From Boesenbergia rotunda (Eukaryota; Streptophyta; Magnoliopsida; Zingiberales; Zingiberaceae): a DNA stretch of 64,000 nucleotides. Below, piece by piece: positions 21,288 through 30,574 of this stretch (the stretch's first letter is position 1; every line of letters starts with the position of its first letter). The DNA lies in contig JAGFNQ010007730.1 in NCBI GenBank assembly GCA_024364735.1, forward strand, positions 124,001 to 188,000, read 5' to 3'. Both the position numbers and the translations under genes were made by a program. Under the pieces are notes generated by a model that saw only the letters and a program-made list of their open reading frames with translations, did not search any database and had not been told where the DNA came from.

Positions 21288-21980
21288 GTACTCTCGAGTG
21301 ATTGAAAATCTGATGTACTTAATGAGTTGTATATGACCAAACTTAGCCTAAGCAGTAAATAAATTGAGTAGATATTTGAGTAATCTTGGTGTTGAGCGCT
21401 GAAAAGGAATAATGAGAGTACTGAATTACTTGAGGTATGGTGCAATCATTTCGTGAAAATCTTCTAAGCAAACCATAATAACCAGATTCATGATAGAACC
21501 TGAGTTTGTAGCTTTTGAAAAATGTGGTGAAGAGACTAAATGATTACGATAATTCTTAGAAGATATTTCTAGATGGCCGAAATCTGTATCGGTAATTTGC
21601 ATACATTGCGATAATCAATAAGCAATTGGTCAGACATAGAGTCATCTGTATAATGGTAAGTTTATATATATACGTCGCATACACAATATCATTAGACAAC
21701 TACTCTCAATTAGAATTATCACTATTGACTATGTGAAGTTAAAAGATAACCTAATGGATCCGTTAAACTGAGAGTTAATTGCAAGCTCATCATAAGGAAT
21801 GAGCTTGATGCTAATGAGAAATATTGGTTCAAAGGAAAACCAACCTATGTAGACTATAGATCACAATAATCAAACTCAATGAGACAACCTAATTGTACAG
21901 ACTAATTAAGGGAACTATCCAATAAAAGGATGTAGGTTAAACATACAACTTTTAATAATCCAATAGAATAATATGGAATA
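21288..21980 (+). pseudogene. Copia RT end and RNase H remnant
   Basis: The RT tail YSRVIENLMYLMSC, the ...AVNKLSRYLSN stretch and an RNase H relic with EPEFVAFEKCGEETK and HCDNQ (catalytic DNQ/DN context) can be read with stops in between. A further piece, KDNLMDPLN, matches the usual NLADPLTK segment. It is interrupted at GAATA by the element at 21,981. Confidence 0.65.
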
Positions 21981-22574
21981 TGTTGGTGCAGTGAGCACTA
22001 AAGTCAAACCTATGTTTTGATAATGGCAACAGGGTTCAAAAGTTAAGTCTTACTTGTTATCTGACTATGTTACTTGAGTGTGCAGGAAAAGTCCTAGCGA
22101 AGGGCTGCTAGGCACCTGGCGAAGGGTTGCAGGATAAAAAGCCCTAGTGAAGGACTGCTAGGCACTTGCGAAGGAATGCCAAGATATAAAGACCTAGCGA
22201 AGGACTGCTAGGCGCCAGGCGAAGGACAGCTTGGAACTGAAGCCCTAGCGAAGGAATGCTAGGCACTGGGCGAAGGACAGCTCGGTATCCAAGACCTGGC
22301 AAAGGACCGCCAGACAAAAGTCCAACCAAAGGAGCGGTTGACATCAGGTACATTCTCCTGAGAGGAGTAGGTGAGGACGCGTTCCCCGTCGAGGGAACAG
22401 TAGGCGTCGGTTCGACCTAGGGCTCCATTTTGGAGGCCCAAAGTCAGAACCAAGACAGCTAAGGCTGTATAAACTAACCACTTAATGTTTTGTTGTGTTT
22501 TGGACTAACCCTGGATGCAGGACCGAAGGAACGAGTGTCTGCAGATCAGAGAGCCTCAAAGGAGTGAGACAACA

Positions 22575-22906
22575 GCTGACCAGGGCGCCCGGAGTGTCCC
22601 GGGCGCCCCCAAGGTGAACACAAAACACACAAGTAAAAAAGCACGCTTCAACAGTACATCCTGCGGGCGCCCCCGTGCTCCCGGGCGCCCCCATGCTCCC
22701 GGGCGCCCCCAGTGACAGCCACCGAAGCAGCTCCCCTCGAAGCCAAGAAGATAGAAGTTTGACCCGGTCAATCCGGGCGCCCGAGCGCTCCGGGCGCCCC
22801 GGTCAAAGCTGATCCCGAAATTGAAGAGATCAGATGTTGACCGAGCATTGTGCGGATCAACTGCCACGTGGGGGGGCGCCCCCGACGATCCGGGCGCCCC
22901 CAGGCC
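22575..22906 (+). repeat. GGGCGCCC hairpin units in the LTR promoter
   Basis: There are paired units such as CAGGGCGCCCGGAGTGTCCC followed by GGGCGCCCCC, each able to fold back, plus further single GGGCGCCCCC units. About nine GGGCGCCC cores occur upstream of the TATA box. The 3' LTR has one more core than the 5' LTR. Confidence 0.8.
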
Positions 22907-22907
22907 C

Positions 22908-22915
22908 TATATAAA
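22908..22915 (+). promoter_or_regulatory. LTR TATA box (5' copy)
   Basis: TATATAAA sits inside the palindrome-like GGCCCTATATAAAGGGCC. The same sequence occurs at 29,937-29,944 in the 3' LTR. It should set the start of element transcription. Confidence 0.75.
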
Positions 22916-23320
22916 GGGCCCTCGACCAAGGCTTCAGGCAACAACTTCCAATCAACGCTTCTACGCTCTTCTACTCTCGCGCTTCACCCCGGAATCCTTC
23001 CAACTCGAGCCGACGACGTCCTGCTGCTCCGAAAAAGTTGATCTACCTCGGACGTCGGTAAAAGAGCTAAAGTTTACTGTACTGAATTCTGTAATAATCT
23101 TTTTGTAAACTATTTGCGCCTCATATAGAATTGCCCAAAGTAAACGGTCAACGACCGTGGGCCTTGGAGTAGGAGTCGACCCAGGCTCCGAACCAAGTAA
23201 AATCGACCGTATCTTTGGACTTTGTTTTTATTAATTTCCGCTGCGTACTTGCTCTAAGTATTTCTGAAAAACGATTTCCGATATTCACCCCCCCCTCTAT
23301 CGGTTTTCTCGATCCAACAA

Positions 23321-23335
23321 GTGGTATCAGAGCGG
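23321..23335 (+). promoter_or_regulatory. Primer-binding site (initiator tRNA-Met type)
   Basis: GTGGTATCAGAGCGG follows the 5' LTR after one A. It is complementary to the 3' end of plant initiator tRNA-Met, the usual primer of copia reverse transcription. Confidence 0.85.
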
Positions 23336-23548
23336 GGAAGTTCAAACTTGGTGCAACCACCAGTTTGGAAAAAAAAATTCGGATTTTTATTTTTATTTTT
23401 TTCGTTAAATATTTCGTTCGAATTTTTTTTAATCGAGGTTGGTGCAACACCCCTCGTTATTTCATTTTATTCATCCAACACTACTAATCCAAGACCTAGT
23501 CTTGGGAAATTTGTTTCTTTCTGTTAGTTTCTTATTTTACAGATCAAA

Positions 23549-25127
23549 TGGCCATGCAAGAGGGATTTAGCACCGCCAGACCTCCACTTTTCAGTGGAGA
23601 AGACTTTTCCTACTGGAAAAGCCGAATGGAGGTCCACTGAAAACTCAGGTGGACATGTGGATCATCATCCAGTCCGGACTGGAGATCCCCAAAAACGCCG
23701 AAGGACTACCTCAGACCTACTCAGAATGGGACAACGCCCTAAAGCGCAAAATTGAAGCCGATGCAAAGCAACACAAACCTACAATGCGGCCTGACAAAAG
23801 AGGAGCTGAACCGAGTGGGGCCCTTCAACAGTGCCAAGAGCTATGGGCAAAATTGATCGAGCTGCACGAAGGAACATCAGATACCAGGATCAGCAAGAGG
23901 GATCTGCTCCTGAACAAATTGTACACCATCAAGATGGCCGACAACGAATCAGCAGCCCAACTCCACGCACGCATACAAGAGTTGATGAACGGTCTTCACA
24001 CTATAGGTCACAAGGTCGAAAACCGTGACCTAATAAGGTATGCCCTAAACGCATTCCCTAGAAATACCCTGTGGGCATCTATGGTAGATGCATACAAGGT
24101 TTCAAGGGATCTCTCTAAAATTAAATTAGACGAATTGTTTTCTGAGTTAGAACTTCATGAACAAACTAACTGCAATATGGTCGAGAAGAGTATTGCCTTT
24201 TTTGCAGGAAAAACTAGAAGATCGACAAAGAAGAAACCTCAACCTGAACCCGAGTCTACCTCAGATTCAGACGCAGAAGATGAAGAAGGAGATCAATCTG
24301 AGCTGGTCCGACTAGCCCGAAGTTATTATAAAAAATTAAAGAACCAAGCCAACACACAGAGAACAAGCCGAAGAAAGGACGAACCAGCTGAACCCGCAAA
24401 CAAGCCCAACGTGACCTGCTACGAGTGCAAGAAAAAGGGCCACTACAAGTCAGAGTGTCCTAACCTAAAGGAGACTAAAAAGACGAGAAGAAAGAAAGCA
24501 CTGCAAGCAACCTGGGACGAATCTTCCTCAGAAGAAGAAGAAGAGGCACCCCAGTCAAACCTACTAGCCCTGACCGCCTCAGAAGAAGCCGAGACCGAAT
24601 CAGAATCAGAACAGGACGACGACAAACTGACCTTCTCAGAGGATGGCGAAATCAAGGTGAGTGGTTTTAATAGAAGTCAGTTAAACGATTTAATTTCATA
24701 TCTTTCTCGAGATTTGGCAAAAGCCAAACTCTGAATCGAGTCCCTCCGACAGGAAGTAAAACTCCTGAAAGAGGGAGCTGACTCTAAACCCTCAACCGAG
24801 AAAGTTCAAGAAGAAACTCCTACTCAATTTGAAAAACTTGAGAAAGAGAACTCCTCCCTGAAAACTCAGGTTAAGGATCTTAGAACGACCTTAGAACGAT
24901 TCACTTCTGGTTCCAAGGGTCTTGACATGATTCTTGGAAAACAGAAGTCCGTTCTAAACCGATCCAAACTTGGCTATAGAACCAAATCCCGACAAAGATC
25001 GTATTTTGCTGTACTGAATCAGTCCAGAGGTAAAATTCAGGCATGGGTACCTAAACTGTGCCTGAACAAACCAACTGGATCAAATCAGTATTGGATCCCC
25101 AAGGATCAAGATTCACATCTTGCCTAA
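23549..25127 (+). pseudogene. Gag (UBN2-type) with CCHC zinc knuckle, lightly damaged
   Basis: The natural start appears to be ATG 23,549 (M-A-M-Q-E-G-F), as in the relative at 6,733. A one-base loss near 23,637 turns CACCTGAAAA into CACTGAAAA and makes a stop after about 30 codons; the long frame restarts at 23,649 and runs 361 codons. It holds the capsid-like region, a Glu/Asp/Ser-rich linker and the knuckle C-YE-C-KKKG-H-YKSE-C at 24,418-24,459. At 24,732 a CGA codon has become TGA; beyond it the frame continues to 25,127 with a coiled-coil-like tail. A short stretch (about 23,785-23,838) is read out of the ancestral frame between two compensating indels. Gag packages element RNA. Confidence 0.85.
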
Positions 25128-25785
25128 TTATTATCGTGGTTATAGTCCAGGGGGAGCCAAATTAAAAACTATTTTTATTGTCAAATAGAATTTAAATTCT
25201 TGCAATTTGCCTGATTGTTTGTTTATTTAAATTTATGCAACTTACCATGCTTAGACTTAGGTTAGTTTATGGACTAAACAAACTTAACTGAAACTTGACA
25301 ACATAGTATTGGGTGGAGGTGAGATGATAGTACGTTAGGGAAACCAATTCTAATAAGATCAAGTTCACTTGGTCTCTTTAGACTGGTGAAACTAGCCGAA
25401 GCTACTGATCCAAAATCCAAACTAGTTAGACCAGAACTTTTTCAAAAATTAATTTTGAAAATGAAATTTCATTAAACGGCTTTGTCAAGGAAAGGGTTGA
25501 TGATCCAATAAGGCTACGGCCAAAGAATGCCTAGTGCCTCGCCAAGACCTGGAAGCCAATTTTTGAATTTCAAATTCAAATTACTTTTTGTTAAATTCAA
25601 ATCTAACACAAACCGTCAGTTAAGTATAGATTCGAACATTATCTTTCAAAATAAACTTAACTGTCTTCAAAAATTAATGCAAAGTTTTCAAAATAAACTA
25701 ACTTTTTCAAAATAATTTTATCAAAACCTGTCTCACAAAACCTATAAGGCAAACGTGATTAAAAAACCCTAGATTGGGTGAGACG
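25128..25785 (+). other. Post-gag spacer shared with the autonomous relative
   Basis: Non-coding. It matches the minus-strand spacer at 4,500-5,185, including GACCTGGAAGCC, GTTTGTTTATTTAAA-type blocks and the final AGATTGGGTGAGAC. Homology ends at about 25,785, where the replacement segment begins. Confidence 0.65.
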
Positions 25786-25829
25786 GTAAAAATAAACTCA
25801 ATTATAATTACTTTAATACCTATATAGTA

Positions 25830-25920
25830 GTCAACTTGGTCAAACCATAGTCAAAGCAGTCAAACCATGGTCAAAACAGTCAAAGCATGGTCAAACCGAT
25901 TAAACCATGGTTAAATGATG
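25830..25920 (+). repeat. Short GTCAAACCATGG tandem repeat
   Basis: Five or six copies of a 12-16-bp unit (GTCAAACCATGGTCAAA and variants) lie just after the breakpoint between element backbone and replacement segment. Confidence 0.6.
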
Positions 25921-25954
25921 ACAAGACATAAGATTTGTCCTTACCTATACTATT

Positions 25955-26222
25955 CCAGGCGCCCGGGACCACACGGGCGCCCCCTCCCATACCTTTTCCT
26001 TCCCTCGAGACATAAAAGCTGCCTCTGCCCTTGACCAGGGCGCCCGGAACCACGCGGGCGCCCCCATCACTCTCAATGCAGCAAAGGCTGCAAAAGCAGC
26101 CTGATGAGGGCGCCCGGGCTGTCCCGGGCACCCCCAACCAGTCAAAGGTACTGCCTTTGGCAGTATCCACTGACCAGGGCGCCCGGAAGCTCCCGGGCGC
26201 CCCCGTTGATGTGCCTATATAA
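25955..26222 (+). promoter_or_regulatory. Internal promoter: GGGCGCCC hairpin units and TATA box
   Basis: Four paired units of the form CAGGGCGCCCGG-spacer-CGGGCGCCCCC occur at about 25,958, 26,036, 26,106 and 26,175. They are followed by GTGCCTATATAAGGCACC with TATATAA at 26,216-26,222. The start codon of the next ORF is about 100 bases further on. The arrangement and motif are those of the LTR promoter at 22,575-22,915, so this looks like a second U3-type promoter inside the element. Confidence 0.65.
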
Positions 26223-26317
26223 GGCACCCGAATTCCCCTTCTCTTCCCACACCAAAATCAACTCCCTTCTTCACTTCTTTCCCTCCAAGGAGATCTTGCA
26301 AGTTTTCATCCTCAACC

Positions 26318-27569
26318 ATGCCTCCCCGAGCTGCTCGGTATTATTTTTATTTACTTTTATTACATTTTAATTTTTTTTAATGCAATATCATCATGCTTCT
26401 TTTAATTTCCTTAACTTAGAAGACGCCGAACAAACCCGGCCAACCCCGGTGCCGAACCAAGTCCTGACCCTAGGTTCCCTACCCTAGAGTTATGTAATAA
26501 GTTTGCTCAAACCATTTACAAACCTATTAAAACAAGTTATCTTAATAGACACTTCTTTACCCAATCATGCCCCGTAGCCATGAATTTTATCAACTTCTAT
26601 CAATTAGATAATCTTGTCTTCTGCACTCATACCATTAATGAATCCTTATGTGCAGAATTCTACAATAACATAATTCGACAAGATAATCTCATGTTTCACA
26701 CTACTGTCCAAGGGATACCTCTGTCTATAACCCCTACTCTGTTGAACCGGTTCCTTGGACTACGACCCTCTCAGTCCACATTTTGCTGCTATCCACCTAG
26801 GAATCCTCCATTTGACCCTCCCTATTCTCACATTACCTTAGATACTATTCACGCCTACTTCTATAGGGAAGCTAGACTCCCCGCAAATAGACGATTCCAA
26901 GCCGTTGACCTTCAGGCACAGGACTATGCCCTGTACAGAGTCCTGGTCCGCTGTATCCTACCACTCTCCACTAGAGATCTCGGGACCATACGACCCTTTC
27001 ATGCCTTTCTTTTGTATGCCCTAGTCCATCACCTTGACCAAGACATTGGACTACACTTGTTTCATACTATTCTGCATGCGTCCAGTGTCACGACCCAAGG
27101 ACGAGTGCGCACTCCATACTGCCACATCATCACCTCTCTCCTTCATCATCACGGTCGTGACATAACCTTGGGTGAAATAACCGCTATGACCGACTTTGAT
27201 GAAATAGGATTTAGGAACTTCTCATTAGCGGGTCTAGAGGTATCGGCCACCGGGGTTCTTAGTTGGAGACGACAGCAGGTCGGGGCTCCAATCGACTCAG
27301 ACGAGGAGGTCGACGTCGATGTTGGAGACATTGCTGCAGCAGCGCGAGCACACATCGACGAGCCCGTTCCACCGACACTCTACCAGAGAGTGACACATTT
27401 AGAGACACAGGTTCAGAATCTCCGAGAGGAGGTCGAAGCCTATCATATCGAGCAGATGGACGCTCGTCGAGCCGATCGAGAAGTGGTTGATGCACGATTC
27501 ATTGAAATGATGGCACGATTCGATTCATGGCAGCCTGGCCCATCTGATCATCCCGGTCCCTCGTCCTAG
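26318..27569 (+). CDS. Captured ORF, two exons, putative plant transposon protein (Transposase_32-like)
   Basis: The proposed coding sequence is 26,318-26,337 joined to 26,420-27,569, giving 389 residues. The 82-base intron starts GTATTA and ends AACTTAG. Splicing puts the start MPPRAAR in frame with the long exon, while an unspliced reading meets a stop after a few codons. The long exon alone would begin at ATG 26,580 and lose about 60 residues. The N-terminus is Arg/Pro-rich; a long middle domain has PFHAFLLYALVHHLD, CHIITSLLHHHG and ITLGE motifs; the last ~60 residues (LETQVQNLREEVEAY) look like a coiled coil. No stops or frameshifts are present, unlike the gag beside it. A decayed homologue lies at 1-800 in a different LTR family. 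The domain assignment is tentative and no catalytic site is recognisable. Confidence 0.65.
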
Positions 27570-28990
27570 ATTTGCTTAGTATTGTACCAGTACCTATTTG
27601 ACTGCCCCTACTCAGTAGGGTTAACTTATGTTTGACTGTATGACTGTGTTGACTATTCTATGTTGACTAGCTTATGAGTACTGGTTTCTTGTCTATTCAG
27701 AAGTTAGGGTTGTGTTTGTAGAATAGATTAACTCAATTTTTTCTACTTTATTTGATTTAAAAATCAGTTTCTAAAATTAGAATTTTGAAAAACTGTTTAC
27801 TTAATTTCAAAATCAGTTTTTTTTTACTTAGTTTTATTTCAAAACTACCCCCTTTCAAAACTAGGGCTTTTTCACAAATGGACTTAGCCTAGGCCCTAAC
27901 CCTAGAACTGCATGCACCTATAGATTTAGAAGCCAGCATCTCACAAGCACCTTAGGGTACTTTTGATTGATAACCTAGAAAGGGTTGAGATGCTTAGGTC
28001 TTTGCCTTAATTCAAGATGCTTTAAGTTAGTGCATCTGCAGTAATTGGGGCACTAAATACAAATTTCACAGCAATCAAGTTAAGTGTCAAGTTTAGAAAA
28101 TCTAACTTGAACAGAAACACTTAACATGACTAACCCTAGCAAAAACTACTGTTTATAACAGTTAGTAAGTAGCTAAATGGGTTAGACAGGTCCCTACAAG
28201 AGAAAATCAACTGATTTAGTTTCAATCTTGAATTGGTTCAGTACAGCAAAATCATGTAAATATTTTTATGAAATTTATTTAAGTGATGAAGTTTAATTTC
28301 TGCTGTATTTATCTGTTTTTCTTGATATATGGCAAAGGGGGAGAGATAAAAAAAAAGAGAGTTTATTTAAAATATTCTTAAAATTTTCTATCCAAATTTT
28401 TTTTTCAAAAACTCTCCTTTATTCAAAAAGTACCAAGTTCTAAAAATTTTCTAAGCTTGTTAAAATTTTCTAAGCTTTTCAAAAATTTCTAAGTACTTAA
28501 GTTTTCTTTTTCAAAATTTTCTAAATTTTCTTACTTAAGCTTTTCGAAAATAATTTCTAAAAGTACTTAAGCTTCTCAAGAATTTACTAAAAATTTTTAC
28601 TTAACTTAATGTTTTCAAAACTTTTGAGTACTTTAAACTTAAGGAGCATTTTAAAATCTTCTAAGTACTTAAAGCTGTTCAAAACTTTACTAAGTACTTA
28701 AATTTTTCTTACTAAGTACTTAAATTAATATTTTCAAAACCTTTTGAGTACTTTAAACTTAAGGCTTCAAATTTTTTTTGTACTCTAAACTCATTTAAAC
28801 TTAAGTTATCAAAAGATTTCCAAAGTACCTGAACTTAAGTACAAAATCATCTAAGTAATGTTTTTCTTAACCCCACGAATTTTTGAAAAATCTAGGGGGA
28901 GATTCTCTCCAGGGGGAGGGAACAAATTTTTGCTTTTGATTAAACTTAACTTTTTGAACTAGGGTTGCCATAAATCAAAAAGGGGGAGAT
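27570..28990 (+). other. 3' untranslated region with multiple polypurine tracts
   Basis: Non-coding. From about 28,380 it is a low-complexity TTTTCAAAA/CTAAGTACTTAA region. GGGGGAG tracts occur near 28,337, 28,895, 28,912 and 28,982; the last abuts the 3' LTR and is the likely plus-strand primer. The repeated tracts are a Sirevirus-like trait. Confidence 0.7.
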
Positions 28991-30355
28991 TGTTGGTGCA
29001 GTGAGCACTAAAGTCAAACCTATGTTTTGATAATGGCAACAGGGTTCAAAAGTTAAGTCTTACTTGTTATCTGACTATGTTACTTGAGTGTGCAGGAAAA
29101 GTCCTAGCGAAGGGCTGCTAGGCACCTGGCGAAGGGCTGCCAGGATAAAAAGCCCTAGCGAAGGACTGCTAGGCACTTGGCGAAGGAATGCCAAGATATA
29201 AAGACCTAGCGAAGGACTGCTAGGCGCCAGGCGAAGGACAGCTTGGAACTGAAGCCCTAGCGAAGGAATGCTAGGCACTGGGCGAAGGACAGCTCGGTAT
29301 CCAAGATCTGGCAAAGGACCGCCAGGCAAAAGTCCAACCAAAGGAGCGGTTGGCATCATGTACATTCTCCCGAGAGGAGTAGGTGAGGACGTGTTCCCCG
29401 TCGAGGGAACAGTAGGCGTCGGTTCGACCTAGGGCTCCATTTTGGAGGCTCAAAGTCAAAACCAAGACAGCTAAGGCTGTATAAACTAACCACTTAATGT
29501 TTTGTTGTGTTTTGGACTAACCCTGGATGCAGGACCGAAGGAACGAGTGTCTGCAGATCAGAGAGCCTCAAAGGAGTGAGGCAATAGCTGACCAGGGCGC
29601 CCGGAGTGTCCCGGGCGCCCCCAAGGTGAACACAAAACACACAAGTAAAAAGCACGCTTCGACAGTACATCCTGCGGGCGCCCCCGTGCTCCCGGGCGCC
29701 CCCATGCTCCCGGGCGCCCCCTGCGCTGCGGGCGCCCCCAGTGACAGCCACCGAAGCAGCTCCCCTCGAAGCCAAGAAGATAGAAGTTTGACCCGGTCAA
29801 TCCGGGCGCCCCGAACGCTCCGGGCACCCTGGTCAAAGCTGATCCCGAAATTGAAGAGATCAGATGTTGACCGAGCATTGTGCGGATCAACTGCCACGTG
29901 GGGGGCACCCCCGACGATCCGGGCGCCCCCAGGCCCTATATAAAGGGCCCTCGACCAAGGCTTCAGGCAACAACTTCCAATCAACGCTTCTACGCTCTTC
30001 TGCTCTCGCGCTTTGCCCCGGAATCCTTCCAACTCGAGCCGACGACGTCCTACTGCTCCGAAAAAGTTGATCTACCTCGGACGTCGGTAAAAGAGCTATT
30101 TAAGTTTACTGTACTGAATTCTGTAATAATCTTTTTGTAAACTATTTGCGCCTCATATAGAATTGCCCAAAGTAAACGGTCAACGACCGTGGGCCTTGGA
30201 GTAGGAGTCGACCCAGGCTCCGAACCAAGTAAAATCGACCATGTCTTTGTGACTTTGTTTTTATTAATTTCCGCTGCGTACTTGCTCTAAGTATTTCCGA
30301 AAAACGATTTCCGATATTCACCCCCCCCCCCTCTATCGGTTTTCTCGATCCAACA
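28991..30355 (+). mobile_element. 3' LTR of the complete element
   Basis: It is nearly identical to 21,981-23,319. It differs by scattered substitutions, a longer poly-C run and one extra 18-bp GGGCGCCC unit at about 29,720. TATA box at 29,937-29,944. Followed by the TSD GAATA. Confidence 0.9.
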
Positions 30356-30574
30356 GAATATACTCTTAAGAGATCATCTATATATGAAAGAAGTGGTGTC
30401 ACTTCAAAAAGAATTGGAGACACAATTCTTAGAATTTCTCACAGAACTAGGTATATTCATGGCTAAGAACAAACACACTCATGAGAACAAAGTTATACAA
30501 AGGAGAGTCTCGGATGAGATATGTTAATGTTTATACAAACGACAGAACAATTCAAAGACATTATGTCTACTGTC
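30356..30574 (+). other. Tail of the old copia element
   Basis: Non-coding. It directly continues the sequence interrupted at 21,980. It contains no frame of note and stops at the TSD CTGTC of the next element. Confidence 0.5.

Larger units (their letters stand above)
21981..23319 (+). mobile_element. 5' LTR of the complete element
   Basis: Layout: CCTAGCGAAGG...GCTAGG hairpins (22,085-22,340), GGGCGCCC hairpins (22,575-22,910), TATA box at 22,908, a likely cap region, poly-C run at 23,288, end ...GATCCAACA. The PBS follows directly. Confidence 0.9.
21981..30355 (+). mobile_element. Complete non-autonomous copia-type element with gag and a captured spliced ORF, TSD GAATA
   Basis: The LTRs (21,981-23,319 and 28,991-30,355) have TG...CA ends and differ by only a few per cent by eye. 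GAATA flanks the element at 21,976-21,980 and 30,356-30,360. PBS, gag, an unusual second ORF and polypurine tracts are present, but no protease, integrase, RT or RNase H. Up to about 25,785 the internal region matches the autonomous-type relative at 3,389-8,176; after that a different transcription unit takes the place of pol. It must have moved with enzymes supplied in trans. The layout with extra 3' ORF and multiple polypurine tracts is Sirevirus-like. Confidence 0.9.
12367..30574 (+). mobile_element. Old copia element, heavily decayed, host for several nested insertions
   Basis: Remnants of one plus-strand copia element can be read in the correct order once inserted elements are removed: a probable LTR start TGTTAGAATTTTAGG at 12,367, gag N-terminus (to 13,116), gag end and protease (16,673-17,060), integrase (17,061-17,760), RT (18,500-19,017), RT end and RNase H (21,288-21,980), and a tail at 30,356-30,574. 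The TSDs of the solo LTR at 19,018 and of the full element at 21,981 fall within this sequence. Many stops and frameshifts show it is old. The 3' LTR is not clearly found. Confidence 0.65.

Noticed and set aside
29494..29943. Gly/Ala/Pro-rich open frames in the LTR
   Set aside because: They are translations of GGGCGCCC hairpin repeats in U3 and occur in both LTRs in several frames.
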